A DNA stretch of 64,000 nt from Quercus robur (GCF_932294415.1 NC_065544.1:26139351-26203350), one strand, 5' to 3'; shown: positions 1-11,743, numbered from the stretch's first letter. Notes: generated by a model not told the origin, from the sequence alone. Program-made: numbers and translations.

Positions 1-473
1 CCTTGTTTTGACGAATAAAAGTTGTCGTAAGTACTTGGTTTGTCATCGAAAATAACTTTTGTGATGAACTATAGTCGTCATTAATGTAGTTTTTCAACAA
101 CTAAAAGCCATCATAAAATACTTGGCTTGTCATCAACAATACATTATCAATGTGACCATTTACCCTTTTCGATGAACTTTGACTATTATTGAAACCTACT
201 CACCACGTCATTAATACATTATTTGCAACAAAATACCTTTATCAATAATAAAAGAGAGATCATTTCTAATACTTTAATTGCAGGATAACAAAAATCTCCC
301 AAAAGTTTCTCCATTCAAATAACAAACACAAATCCCTAATTGTCCAAAACTAATAATTGCATAATGCAATAAAACAAAAATATTAAAAGGTCTACAAAAT
401 AGCATCAGATGTTCATTAATACATGAAAGCTATAATATCTTTCACCAAACTTGAAAACATAAATATTAGAGGA

Positions 474-1455
474 TCAATCATCATCTAAGTCATTGTCCTT
501 CTGAGGATCATCTTCCTCCTCAGAGTCATCTTCTGTGTTTTTGTCAATATTTTGATTTCCTCCTCTAGCATTGGTCTGAAATATTTTAATTAAACTAAAT
601 AAGTATACAAAAAATTATTACTATGCAAATTGTATTTACAATACATAATAAAGATATAACTAAAACGTACTAATTTAACAACATCAACAACAATCCCCAT
701 GACGAATGACAATAGTATTATCAACATCAAAGAATACAAAATCCTTACTATTGATAATTGTATCATCAATAAATAAATAAATAAACCTTACTACTAACAA
801 TGACCTTGTAGTTCTGAGAACTCCAAAGAATACATTTGCCACCAATAATCACATTAGTTAGTAACATTAATAACATGTTCATAACAAACACTACAAATCA
901 TGTATTTTGCATGGATAGGTAAAGAGATACTAATTTCAATAACATATTTTTAATCTAAATTTAGTGATCCAAATAATTGAAATCTATAATGAGCAATTTT
1001 ACAAATTATTTCAACAACGTCAAGAAAATAATAAAAAAATTTAATGTTGATTATATTGAAAAAGTTATATATATACCTGTGTAGTAGATTCTTGCATAGA
1101 ATTAAAGCCCATCAAAATAAAATAAGCTCAATATTTTCAAACGGATCTTCAAACAGAGCTCAAAATCTTCATTTTCTTTCAAGGAATCCTCTTGACATTG
1201 CTTACTACAATGGCTAGATGAAATTAGGCAATACACATCTCTATGTTTGACTATCATTACTTAGCATCCATTTTTTCCTAAAACAACACTAATAACTTAT
1301 CAGATATATACAAACTTTAAATTAAATAAGACTCTTAAAAAAAAAATTAATAACATACATATAATTCATTTTCTTTTTCTATTGGCAAAAGCAACACCAT
1401 CCTTTATGCATCAACTTGAAACATTCGATTGAACTTGGTTTGCTACCGGTATTCT
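474..1455 (-). pseudogene. decayed En/Spm-type transposase C-terminal exons
   Basis: Three minus-strand pieces look like exons. At about 1375-1455 a frame reads TGSKPSSIECFKLMHKGWC, resembling the 'tGkePsrielFekTHkkkdG' region of plant Ptta/En/Spm transposases. At about 1076-1110 a frame ends SMQESTTQ next to a good donor (ACACAG then GTATAT). At 474-575 an acceptor (ATATTTCAG) opens a 33-residue acidic tail beginning TNARGGNQNIDKN and ending in consecutive Asp, with a TGA stop. No continuous frame joins them and stops intervene, so I call it a pseudogene. The family call rests on one motif. Confidence 0.4.
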
Positions 1456-2191
1456 CCTCCTATTACCATTTTAAAGGAAAATCTTAAGAGAAATCAATTC
1501 AAGGTTCAAACTAATGTAATAAAAATTAAACATGCCAATTTTATCATACCAATTCTTTTCTGCACTTATTCATTGGTACAGAACCTATAGTTACAATGAT
1601 GGCTGCATGTTCCATGCGATTTTCTTGATTTCTATCACTTTTATCCTGGTTATATGAGAAACACACTAAAGGAATTAGTTTTTAAACATTTACTAAAATT
1701 CTAAGAAAGATTAAAAAAATAAAAAATAAGATTGTTAAGGGATTTCAATTTATAATCACCTTCAACTTATCATTGTTCGTATATTTGATGAAGTGAGTGT
1801 CTTTGCAGAGTAAGAAAATTATGTAGTCACTAGAGCAGGATTTGGCCCCAGCTATGTCATGATAAAGTAAAAAACCAATCTATAGAAAAGTATTCATATA
1901 TTTGTATGAGATATTGAACTAATATTTATTAATCTATAATTCTTTTAGAATAAGATATTGAAATAATATGAATCTAATACCTAGTTACCAGTTCATTTTT
2001 GTCTAAATGGAGAAGTATTGCAATGATAAGGCCATTAAACTAATTCACATAATAATTAATATAAAAATTTAGTTCAGAAGGCCCTGTGAGGGTTTAGATA
2101 TTTGACAACTTCAAGATTCACCATTTTAAGACACATGGCCCACCCCACATACAGATGGCATCTTAAATAGACAACACCCAAGGGAACTTAT

Positions 2192-2402
2192 GAGCCTGTT
2201 TGGGTAAGCTTTTTTCATCACTCAATTTCCGTCACTCAATTTCCATCACTCATCACTCATCACTCATCACTCATTTTTTCACACTCATTTGGCAACATCA
2301 CTTTTATTTTCATCACTCAATTTTTTCACACTATTCATGAGTCCCACACCTGTCAGTCAGTACAATTTTTTTTTTTAGTACCCAACTCACCGAAGCTAAT
2401 AT

Positions 2403-2435
<33 letters not shown>

Positions 2436-2703
2436 TCAAAAGATGGTCAAAAGTTGCGGTTGTGGGTCCCCTATGTGTGTTTAATTACAATATTGCCATT
2501 GAGTTATGAGTTATGGAAACTGAAAATAGCCAAAAGTTGTTTTCAGTTTCCATAACTCATAACTCAAAAATCAAAGAATTGAGTGATGGAAACAGAGTTA
2601 TTGTTTGCCAAACAAATTTTTTACTATGGGTCGCACCATTTTTGAGTTATGAGTTATGAAAACAGAAAATTGAGTTATCAAAAAACTCAATCCAAACGGG
2701 CTC
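2192..2703. mobile_element. Harbinger-like MITE, 3-bp TAT target duplication
   Basis: The termini are inverted: GAGCCTGTTTGGGT at the left and, read on the other strand, GAGCCCGTTTGGATTGAG at the right. The direct repeat TAT flanks both ends (2189-2191 and 2704-2706). The interior repeats 'actcaatttc' and 'gagttatgag' motifs and has an A-run near 2408-2433. A related element with the same kind of termini lies at 22709-23471. A 3-bp duplication fits PIF/Harbinger-type elements; no transposase is encoded. Confidence 0.75.
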
Positions 2704-3985
2704 TATATATCTAAATATGAATTGAAACAAACCACCCAGCATTGCATTTTAAGAACTACGACTAAGTCAACCAATACATGGGTATCATTTCAAGAATTGA
2801 GAGGGTTAGCAAATGTACCTACACCGTGTTGGATAGCAGCATAGGCAACAACAAATCTCTCAAGGTGGCGTGGTTGGACTCGTTGTAGCAACAGTTGGGA
2901 ATTCTGACAAATCCGTGCACTAGTGGTTGCTGGCTTGGGGTTTGCATTTGGAGAGTTGGGATTTGTGGTTTATGCAGGAAAGGTGTTTGAGTTTGGGTTT
3001 GAATGGGGATTTTGGGTTTGGTTAGAGAGGGACACGTTTGAGGGAGAGGCATTTGTGTTTGGAGATTTGTGATTTGGGGTTTGGTAAGAGAAGCAGAGGC
3101 GTTTGAGGGATTTTTTTTTTTTTTTTTAGTCAAAGTAGAGGTATTTTTAGTGAGAGGGAGAGACAGGGTGGGGGGTTGAAAAAAATTGGCCGCCTTTTTT
3201 TTTTTAGTGAGAGGTAAAGGGAGAGGAAGAGAGCGAGAGGTAGGGTTTTTATTTTTTGTTTTTAAGGTAAAAACGATATTGGGGCGATTTATTTAAAATA
3301 ATAATAAATCCCTCTAAAACTGAAAACTACTTATTGTGAGGACTTATTAAAAAAAAAAAAAAAACAATATTGTGTAGGTGAATTTCTTTTATAGAAATAT
3401 AATCTCAATATTTAAAAAATAAAAATAAAAATAAACTTTATATATATTATTTGGCAGAACTACCTCACTTTTTGGTCATTGTCACTTTGAAATTTTGAGA
3501 TTTGAAAAAACTACGCTTCACCCCAAATTTGAAGAGAAAAAGCATTTTTCACCATTGACATTTGATTTACCAAATTTCATTAAATTAATATTAAAAATGT
3601 TGTGTACTAACTTACCCTTTGCTTAAGGGTAGATTTATAGAATTATATTATTTCATAATTAAAATCCATTGATTTAAAATTTTAATTAAAGAGTATTTTA
3701 AAATATTTAGTATGACTTTTTCTTATTTTTTTAGTTTTTCAACAAGTTGTGGAGAGATTTGTGGCTGCAAGTATTTTGGTGCTTGATAATTTTTACATTA
3801 TTATTCTAAATATTCCAATGATGTATGTACTAATCATTGTTAAACTTTGGTAGATTTTATAGAGAAGCACGAAAGTCAAGAAAACCCTAAAACACAAACC
3901 TATACCCAAAACTCACTCAAAACCTCCCTACTTAACCTAATTTAATCCTAACAAGCGATCATTGACCCAACTTCGATGATTGACC

Positions 3986-5515
3986 ATGTCTGACCAAATA
4001 TTGAACAAATTTAGCAAAATTTTGCAAACTTTGACCTCTCATTTCTCAAAATCCATCCATTTGATTGTTATCATATTTCACGAACACCAATATCTCACCA
4101 CATTCTTCCAATCCAAAAATTAGATTTTGGATTTGAATCTAGAGCATTATGGACATTTGTCATTTTACTAGAACACTTAGAAATTTTGGTTGGTCATGTT
4201 CTCTCAATCCAATCATTTGATTGAGCTCAAAATTCATCAAAACTAATATTTTATCCCAGTTTTTCAATACAATGGTCAAATTTTAAATCTGACTCTGGTA
4301 CAAGATGGATGTGTGTCATTGTATCCACCTATCATGAAACTTCAAATATTGACCAATTTTGACAAAATTTTGAAAGCTTTGACTACTCATTTCTCACAAT
4401 CCAACCATTTGATTGTTGTCATACTTCATGAACACCAATATCTCACCACATTCTTCCAATCCAACAGTCAAATTTTGGATTTGGGGTCTAGAGCATTATG
4501 TACATGTGTCATTTTACTAGAACACCAAGAAATTTTGATTGATAACGTTCTCCCAATCCAATCATTTAATTGAGCTCGAAATTCATGAAAACCAATATTT
4601 TATTCCACTCTTTCAATCTAATGGTCAAATTTTAAATCTGACTCTGGCACAAGATGGACATGTGTCATTGTATCCACTATCATGAAACTTCAAATATTGA
4701 CCAATTTTGACAAAGTTTTGAAAACTTTGACTACTCATTTCTAACAATCCAACCATTTGATTGTTGTCATACTTCACGAACACCAATATCTCACCATATT
4801 ATTCCAATCCAACGGTCAGATTTTGGATTTGGGGTCTAGAGCATTATGGACATGTGTCATTTTACTAGAACACCAAGAAATTTTGATTGGTCACGTTCTC
4901 CCAATCCAATCGTTTAATTGAACTCAAAATTCATCAAAACCAATATTTTATCCCACTCTTTCAATCCAATCGTCAAATTTTAAATCTGACTTTGGCACAA
5001 GATGGACGTGTGTCATTGTATCCACTATCATGAAACTTCAATTATTGACCAATTTTGACAAAGTTTTGAAAACTTTGACCACTCATTTCTCAGAATCCAA
5101 CCATTTGATTGTTGTCATACTTCACGAACACCAATATCTCAGCACATTCTTCCAATCCAACGGTCAGATTTTGGATTTGGGGTCTAAAGCATTATGGACA
5201 TGTGTCATTTTATTAGAACACCAAGAAATTTCGATTGGTCACATTCTCTCAATCCAACCATTTGATTGAGCTCAAAATTCATCGAAACCAATATTTTATC
5301 CCACTTTTTCAATCCAATGGTCAAATTTTAAATCTGACTCTGGCACAAGATGGACGCATGTCATTGTATCCACCTATCATGAAACTTCAATCACTAAAAA
5401 TATTCAATACTCTTCTAAGAGAATTATACACTTTATAAACATTATTAAGAATGGAGAAAATGACCTTTGCATGGTGGACACGTGTCGTTGTTCCCACGCA
5501 CTAGGAAACTTTGAT
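3986..5515. repeat. 348-bp tandem array with a two-part (dimeric) repeat unit
   Basis: The landmark atgaaacttcaa recurs at 4334, 4682, 5030 and 5379, giving periods of 348, 348 and 349 bases, and an earlier diverged copy begins near 3986. Inside each unit two stretches are clearly related over more than 110 bases. In one unit they begin with caatccaac at 4745 and caatccaat at 4902; the next A-type stretch begins at 5093. The unit is thus a dimer of about 157- and 191-base halves. A degenerate junction near 5473-5515 marks the end. Units encode short conserved frames (86 and 79 aa), which I read as a by-product of copy similarity. Confidence 0.85.
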
Positions 5516-5674
5516 TAACCCTGTTTTGGTGAATTTTGATTCAACTTTATTGTAAGAATTGGATTTTGTTTTGTGTTTTGTGTTTGGATTATGTGAGACG
5601 TTTTTTGAGAGTGAAGCAAAAAGACTGAAACACTGAAGCAAAGAGACGTTTTTTGATCCTAGCAATTGTGTTTC

Positions 5675-5705
<31 letters not shown>

Positions 5706-5875
5706 AGGTTCAAATTCAAAGGGAACCGTGAGAAGCGGTCTGATCACGGTTCTCAGAACCGTACGGTTGAACCACGGTTCGAACGGTTCCTTGCTTTTTT
5801 GGCATAGATTGGTTCTTAAGCTTAAAAGAACAGTGATTGTGAGAGGTGCACGGTAGTCAAAGCTTAAACTCTATA
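5516..5875. other. insertion splitting the tandem array
   Basis: This stretch separates the main 348-bp array from an isolated half-unit at 5876-6000. It contains a T-rich run (5670-5705) and an inverted cluster of aaccgt/acggtt motifs at 5722-5790, similar in style to the ends of the hAT-like element at 52.2-53.8 kb. No terminal repeats or target duplication could be fixed. Confidence 0.35.
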
Positions 5876-6240
5876 AATCTGACCATCCAATTAAGCTTAA
5901 AATTCACCAAAACCAATATCTTACCCCACTCTTTCAATATAACGGTCAAAATTTGAATATGAGTTTAGCACATGATGGATGCATGTCGTTGTCTCATATA
6001 TTGATAAAAACTACCAAATAACCAATAATAACTACTAAAGCCTCCAAAATGACCAAAATACCCCCATCAAAGCTATGAAATGACTGAAATACCCATAAAC
6101 TTATAAAGTAACTAAAATACAACCCAAGACAAACAAAATGACCAAAATTCCCCTCAAATCTTCAAAAGGATCAAAATACTTTTTACATCTGAAATGACCA
6201 AAATAGCCCTTAAGTACTTGGAGGGTCTTGAAAGATGTTT
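5876..6240. repeat. isolated array half-unit followed by short tandem repeats
   Basis: Bases 5876-6000 match the B half of the 348-bp array unit (caccaaaaccaatatcttac, then the 'actctttcaat' and 'gatggatgcatgtcgttg' landmarks). From about 5995 to 6235 there is a loose tandem repeat with the core 'aaatgaccaaaataccc' at irregular spacing. Nothing coding is visible. Confidence 0.6.
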
Positions 6241-6329
6241 TGTGTAGTTTTTAAAAGTAAGGAAAATTTATAGAGTTTTAAGACAAAATTGTGGAAAATT
6301 CAACATTCAAAGAAAATAACCCTTTTTTA

Positions 6330-7184
6330 CAACAATATGTCTGTTGGAAATCACCTTTATTGTGACGGATTTACTTTACCGTTGCTAATACCTTCTTATC
6401 TTAAGAAAATTTTAACTATTAACGATGACCAAAACGTTTGTCGCAAATAACAATGCAATATATAAACTACAGTGATGGAAAAAAAAACTCTCAAACCCAT
6501 GAAAAATAAGGGCATGAACTTCAAAATTTTACCATTTTCGATGGCTTAGGTCCATCGCAAATATCATTTATTGAGAGGGATCCAATTCCATCACTAATAC
6601 ATTCTTTTTAAAAAAAAAAAAAATTAACTATTTACAATGGTCAAAGTGTTCATCGCAAATACAAACTCAATTAGAAAAATTAAAAAATTAATTGTGATGG
6701 ATAAATGTCGTCGCAAATGTGAAAAGAAGGGGGGGGGGATTTTCCCTCCAAAATATTTTATCATTTTCGATGGCTCCATTTCTGTCGCTACTACCATCTT
6801 TTATATTTACGATGGAAGAATGTTTGTCGCTAATACTAACACAATAAAAAAGATATATTTTGTATTTTCGACATACAAAAACTGTCACAAGTGTTAGTAG
6901 TGCCGACGGTTTTCCTTTGGTTGTCGTAAATAATACTTTATTAGCGACAAATATTTTTATTTCGTCACAAAAAGTAAGGCGGGAACACTTCCCTCCAAAA
7001 AAATTCATATTTTCAACAAAAATAATAGGCATTTTCGACAGACTCGTTTTTCCGTCACAAATGTTTTAATATTTGATGAGCAATTATCGACGAAAGAGAC
7101 TTGCCGTCAAAAAAGCTAGTTTTTCCGACGGCTTTTTGTAGTTGTCGAAAAAGTTTCGTCGCAGATAGCAATCTTTTTTGTAGT
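6330..7184. repeat. CACTA-type subterminal repeat field
   Basis: At least twelve copies of paired motifs such as cgatgg...gtcgcaaat and ccgacgg...gtcgtaaat are packed into about 850 bases, ending at the terminal-like TTTTTTGTAGT (7174-7184). In CACTA elements such arrays are binding sites for the element's own accessory protein. The short frames here (such as 6688-7032) are read-throughs of the repeats. Confidence 0.6.
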
Positions 7185-7329
7185 ATTATATGTGAGAACT
7201 TTTATTTATTTATTTTTTTTATATTTTATTCCAATTGGCTTAGGGTATGCCATAACTTTAGAGTCATCCTTCTATTTTTTATATCTTTTATTTGTCATTT
7301 AGAATTAGGTGAGCACAAGATATATAGTT

Positions 7330-9340
7330 GAACAAATAAGAGATATATAAAAAGGTATCCTCTTTTGATAGGATCTAGGATCTCTCTAATTGTGGGTAGG
7401 ACTTCCTAAGGCTAAATGGATAGATAAGTAGGTCACTCACAACTAGGTGGGCCATGATTCCATCCGAAGGCCTAAGTGGACCTTTGTGGATTGGTGGCAA
7501 ATCGTTAACGTACTCAGAGCCCATGTGATGTGTGTGCAAACAAGTGTTGAATAAGTCTTTATTAAGATTAAGACATAGGACACAGAAATTAAACTCACCA
7601 TCCCCAATGGAGTCGCCATTGTGGTCGCAAGGGGTCGAAGGAGTCACCACCTAATTTTTGCAATAGTCAATGAACCATATATATAATGTCCTTTTAAGGA
7701 AGAATCTTTTGATCTTACTATCATAGATATGGGTTTGGAGTTAAGGTATGATTTTGGAAAGGTGTTAGGCACCCAAAATTACCCAACCCTAAGGTTGGCT
7801 TCCTATTATTGTGTCTTATGTCTTAACCCTATTAAAGGCACACTCAATATTATTATTCTAACTCACACACACTAACATACATTTAACAATCAACATGGCA
7901 TCAAACATCCCTAACCATACATCTATCATGCTCACGAACAAAGCCTACCATACATCTAATAATGGCATCACATATCAAAACTCCTAACATTCATCTAGCA
8001 TAGCATCTCATCATATCACAAGCCCTAATCATCATACATCTAAACATGCTTCTTCACAGATCATAACATATCTCATCACATCATCCTAGCTAGCATTCAT
8101 CTAGTCCTGGCATATCATCACCAAATAAGGCAGAAGCATGTAACATTAAAGATCAAAAAGTAGAAACAAAGCCAAACAAAACATGTCATCATCCAAGACG
8201 TCAAGATCACAATTATCAAACCCAACCATGCATGTTCATTTGAATGCATGACTTACCTTTACTTACCTTACAGCAACTTAGCACCTATGGCATTAGGCAT
8301 GAGCATGTGAATGCATGCTCATATCATTGAAACAAGGAAAACATAAAATAAACCTTAATTCTAACATGTGATAGCAAACAAGCATGTGAAACAGAGACTT
8401 TGGAAGCATAAAAACATGGAAAAGGAAGCTAAACAAAACAGGCATGTGAAAGCAGAAGCAAAACAAACAAAATAAAAATCAGGGTTTTTAGGCAACGGCT
8501 TGCACGTGCAAGAACAAGCCTGCTTACTCAGGCAAGATTATGCATATGCTAGTTCTTGCCCAAAAAACCCTAAAAACACAACCAAGCTTAAAACACTAAA
8601 TCTAACACCTTAACATGTATTTTAAACATACAAAAATGTAAACCTAAGCTAGACAAACATATTAAAGAATATAAGAACAAAAAAAGCAAGACAAACAGAA
8701 AGATTAAAGAGCAGAAAATAAAAGAAAAGAAAAAGAAAGGTTTAAACTTAATACCTCAAATAAAAGCTCTTCAAGCTTGAGTTTTTACCATTCCACTTAG
8801 TCAAATCTATTCACAATTCAATAAAACGGTGATTAGTAATATTAAACTCAAAGATCAAGGCCAGAAAATGCCCTAATAAAAAAAAAATTGATTCACTATT
8901 TCTAGTGAATCATAGTGTTTTCCCGTGGGGTTTCTGTGTTTTGAAAATATACCATGTAAGGCTACTTATAGTGTGAAAAAAGGGGTTTGGAACGATCCTC
9001 AGACAATGTGGGATTCGTCCCAAACCTCAACATAAATGCAGAAAACTTGCCTTGTATATTTTTCTAGAAATCACCATGTGTGCGCAAGATCGGGCTTGCG
9101 TATGCATGCAGAAAGCTGCGTTTGCAGGCTGATTCATGTGTGTGCATAGTGAGGGTTTCCTTTGATCTTATTTTTCAAAAATTGATTTATTTGCTCATTA
9201 AAAGTTATATTTTTCATTTTAGCACTTTTCAAGTCAATTTAACTTCTGATTGGACCCTAAACCAACCTTGGGTCTTAGAATTCAGCATCATTGGAGAACG
9301 GGGGCTCGAGTCGTAAGGAGTACAAAATGCAGTATCTACA
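7330..9340 (-). mobile_element. long-LTR retrotransposon end: LTR, primer site and leader (minus)
   Basis: Reading the minus strand, a TG-initiated end (TGTAGATACTGCATTTTG) sits at 9340. About 1.7 kb later the sequence TGGCGACTCCATTGGGGA (7601-7618) looks like a primer-binding site just after the LTR. The same head and the same TGGCGACTC landmark occur, in the other orientation, at 28680 and 30899. Long LTRs followed by TGGCGACTC suggest Ogre/Tat-like Ty3/gypsy elements; this is recall, not a search. The leader continues to about 7330. No gag or pol remains. Confidence 0.6.
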
Positions 9341-9355
9341 ATACTGAGTCTCTCA

Positions 9356-9804
9356 AAAACTCAAGAAATCTCAGAGCTTTCTAGCAAATTGAGATTTCTT
9401 TCTCTTCTCTAGAGTAGTAATAAGATGGTGTCTTTGTTGTCTTGAAGCTTTTGGTCTCAAATCACCAAAAGGTATAACTTAGACCTCCTGGTTTTGAGCT
9501 ACCAACTTCTTGCTTACAAACCCTTCTAGAGGTGCTATCTAGCTTGGAGTGCTAGTGCATGCAGGTAATGCTGCTGGTTTTTCTATCTTTTCAAACATTT
9601 GCATGAATATTTTAAGGACTATGTCACCTCTGTATAATAGTTATGGCCCTTTTTTTTTTTGAATCAATATTGACAGAAGCCACTCCTAATTAAAATATAT
9701 GATATACAAAAAATCAAATCTTTCACATATATGTGACAAAATATGTTACAAGTGAAAAAAATAAAATAAAAAAGAAGGAAAGGGCACGAAATTGAGCATG
9801 AGTG

Positions 9805-9805
<1 letters not shown>
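9356..9805. other. no gene seen between LTR and microsatellite
   Basis: The stretch is moderately AT-rich, with a T-run at 9652-9661 followed by 'gaatcaatattgacag', which could be a SINE scrap. I could fix no reading frame or terminal repeat. Confidence 0.3.

Positions 9806-9851
<46 letters not shown>
9806..9851. repeat. (CT)n/(TA)n compound microsatellite
   Basis: A run of CT repeats passes directly into a run of TA repeats. Similar compound runs occur at 46539-46614. Confidence 0.95.
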
Positions 9852-10088
9852 CATTCACCAATTCTAGCAAACCGAAAATTTACAATTCATTATTAAAAAA
9901 CATGTAACCAAAGATTTACTTAATATAATGCAATTATACCATGTTGATTGAGAGAAAGAGAGGTGATTACAAATAAATATTAACATAAATAGGTCTTTAT
10001 TTATTATTTTTTTACAATAACACCAAGAGGTAGCAATGGAGCTACAAGGACCTTGGCAGACCTATTTTCATCATAGATCACATATACA

Positions 10089-10780
10089 TTATGTTGACAA
10101 GATCTCACCGACTATAACGTAAGTAATATCGATTAGTTTTTGCACTTCGAGACTGACATCTGCTATTGGTGATTCACGTATTGGGGGGTTCAATCTGTAT
10201 TCATTATCACATTCTACAATTTTAATAAGTGCGTCCTTAAGTAAATTTTCCATTTCTGGATAATACTTTGTATATGCAGCACTCAATTTTCCTTGTACAT
10301 CAATATAATCGGTTCGGCAATTTTGAATTCGAGTAATATCCAGTGGGTCTGTGAGTGTTTTAACAATATCTGGGATTCGGTTAACGGTAGTTTGTACTAG
10401 ATTAGTGTTTAAAGAAATAGAAATGAGGACAAGACCATTTGTATATGCAGCACTCAATTTTCCTTGTACATCAATATAATCGGTTCGGCAATTTTGAATT
10501 CGAGTAATATCCAGTGGGTCTGTGAGTGTTTTAACAATATCTGGGATTCGGTTAACGGTAGTTTGTACTAGATTAGTGTTTAAAGAAATAGAAATGAGGA
10601 CAAGACCATTTGGATCAGCTGTAGCAGTACGTTCGTCTGAACGTAAAGTTGACATGCAAAACTCATAGTCCGCGGACTCGTTGCAAATTTTGTCAAGGAA
10701 GGCTTCGTCTACTGCATTAGAAACTTGGTTGAAAAGAGAGGTGATTATCAAGATTGATAGGCAGCTAACTGGAGACGCAT
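10089..10780 (-). pseudogene. pectin methylesterase/invertase inhibitor-like gene with internal duplication and start frameshift
   Basis: The frame encodes a PMEI-domain protein, a small four-helix-bundle inhibitor of cell-wall pectin methylesterases or invertases, normally secreted. Counting from the TTG codon at 10751, Cys23 and Cys32 form the usual N-terminal hairpin pair, followed by a 'TLRSDERTATADPNGL' segment typical of the family, then Cys88 and Cys181. A 57-residue block (48-104) is repeated exactly at 105-161, adding Cys145. The frame has no ATG. Upstream in frame it reads ASPVSCLSILIITSLFNQ, a good signal-peptide core, but the only nearby ATG (10780) is one base out of frame with it and stops after ten codons. 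A one-base loss just after the ATG explains this. Either a recent pseudogene or a gene whose true start I cannot see. Family call strong, pseudogene status moderate. Confidence 0.7.
10270..10611 (-). repeat. exact 171-bp in-frame tandem duplication
   Basis: Bases 10270-10440 and 10441-10611 are identical as far as I can read, period 171, with 'tttg' shared at the edges. The length is a multiple of three, so the frame survives. Absence of differences implies a very young duplication, or an assembly artefact. Confidence 0.95.
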
Positions 10781-10846
10781 TTTCTTTTTCTCTTTTCCAC
10801 GGTCTTTGTCAAGAATGATATTATTGATTTATGTATCTTTTGACTT

Positions 10847-10857
10847 TCTATTTATAG
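10847..10857 (-). promoter_or_regulatory. TATA box of the PMEI-like gene
   Basis: On the minus strand CTATAAATAG lies about 70 bases upstream of the ATG at 10780, a normal plant TATA position. A palindromic transposon-like repeat begins only a few bases further upstream. Confidence 0.6.
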
Positions 10858-10860
10858 TAT

Positions 10861-11285
10861 CTTAGGTTGGCATGAGATAAAGTTATTTTCTGTTAAAAAT
10901 TTTTAGAAAACAACTCTATTTCAAGCCCAGTTAAATAAGAGAAGTTAAAATATAATTTTCTTTTAACCCATTATTTTTAGATACTACCAAACACAAGAAA
11001 AAGAGGAAAATCATCGAAACAAACGACATTAACATCTTTGGAAAATGAATCATTTCCCAGAAAGAATTTTTTTAAGACTAATCTCATTTTTCAATATTTT
11101 GTAGCAACCTTAAAATGAGTTGGAAAACTATTTTTGATTTCCTTTATTTAGCTTGGTGGAGATAAAATTGTTTTTCAAAAGAATACAACTCTATCTATAT
11201 TTGAATTACCTTTTTTTAGCCAGTTGTTTTCTAGAAGTACAAAACAACTTTATCTCATGCTAAATTAAATAAGAAAAGTCAAAAC
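10861..11285. mobile_element. MITE-like palindromic repeat, family shared with 40.7-41.4 kb
   Basis: The block carries the landmarks 'gcatgagataaagtt', 'agaaaacaactct', 'actaccaaacacaag' and 'aaaatgagttggaaaact', which recur in inverted arrangement around 40680-41400. Two partial copies appear to be joined here. It directly abuts the PMEI promoter. Confidence 0.5.
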
Positions 11286-11299
11286 TATTGACAGGTGGG

Positions 11300-11456
11300 T
11301 ATTTTACAAGAAATTATATGGTCCTCATGATGGACAAGTGACGAGGTTCACCATTCCACACTAAAAGACTGATTATTAACTCAGCAATTTTAAACAAGTG
11401 AGAGTCTTTTAATGGAATGGTGGACAAACGACGTGGTCCACCATGAAGACTATATA
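11300..11456. mobile_element. short fold-back MITE
   Basis: The left arm ATTATATGGTCCTCATGATG (about 11303) pairs with the right arm, which on the other strand reads ATTATATAGTCTTCATGGTG. Both arms continue through 'caccattcca' and 'aaaagact' with the loop near 11385. No coding capacity. Confidence 0.65.
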
Positions 11457-11708
11457 ATTTATCGTACTTTTTATGCATATGTAGTAAATATTAGTAAATA
11501 CACATAAAATCTTATGCGCATAAAATACACAAAAATGTGAGAGGGAAAATAAATTTGATGCATGCATGGTTAGCTATATAATAATTAGAAAGGATGGAAT
11601 TCTAATTTTCTATCTTCAATCACAAACTCACGATGAAGAAGTAAAACAATAGACTAAAAGCCACCCCTGGTTGCCCCAAAGACTTGGACAAATTGCTAAG
11701 CCAAAAAC

Positions 11709-11709
11709 A

Positions 11710-11741
<32 letters not shown>
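11709..11741. repeat. (AAT)n microsatellite
   Basis: About eleven AAT units in a row. Confidence 0.95.

Positions 11742-11743
<2 letters not shown>

Larger units (their letters stand above)
1..7184 (-). mobile_element. CACTA-like (En/Spm) transposon remnants, left end outside window
   Basis: Both flanks of this block carry many short motifs of the kind found in CACTA subterminal regions (gacgg, gtcgcaaat, cgatgg, gtcgtaa), at 1-250 and densely at 6330-7184. The right edge reads TTTTTTGTAGT followed by A, close to the inverted CACTA terminus TTTTTTGTAGTG. A decayed reading frame at 474-1455 (minus) resembles the tail of plant En/Spm (Transposase_24) proteins. The middle holds a TTA-class small element and a tandem array, so the block is composite. 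That 1-250 and 6330-7184 belong to one element is inference; the other terminus would lie upstream of base 1. Confidence 0.5.

Noticed and set aside
2819..3133. 104-residue minus frame rich in Thr, Pro, Gln
   Set aside because: Low-complexity composition next to an A/T-run, no recognisable domain. It might be a first exon of the decayed CACTA gene, but I cannot support that.
4313..5438. Repeated frames of 67-86 residues as a protein family
   Set aside because: They are copies of the tandem repeat in the same phase; 348 is a multiple of three, so conservation of frame is automatic.
3986..5515. CRISPR-like array
   Set aside because: Units are long, contiguous and without unique spacers, in a plant nuclear genome.
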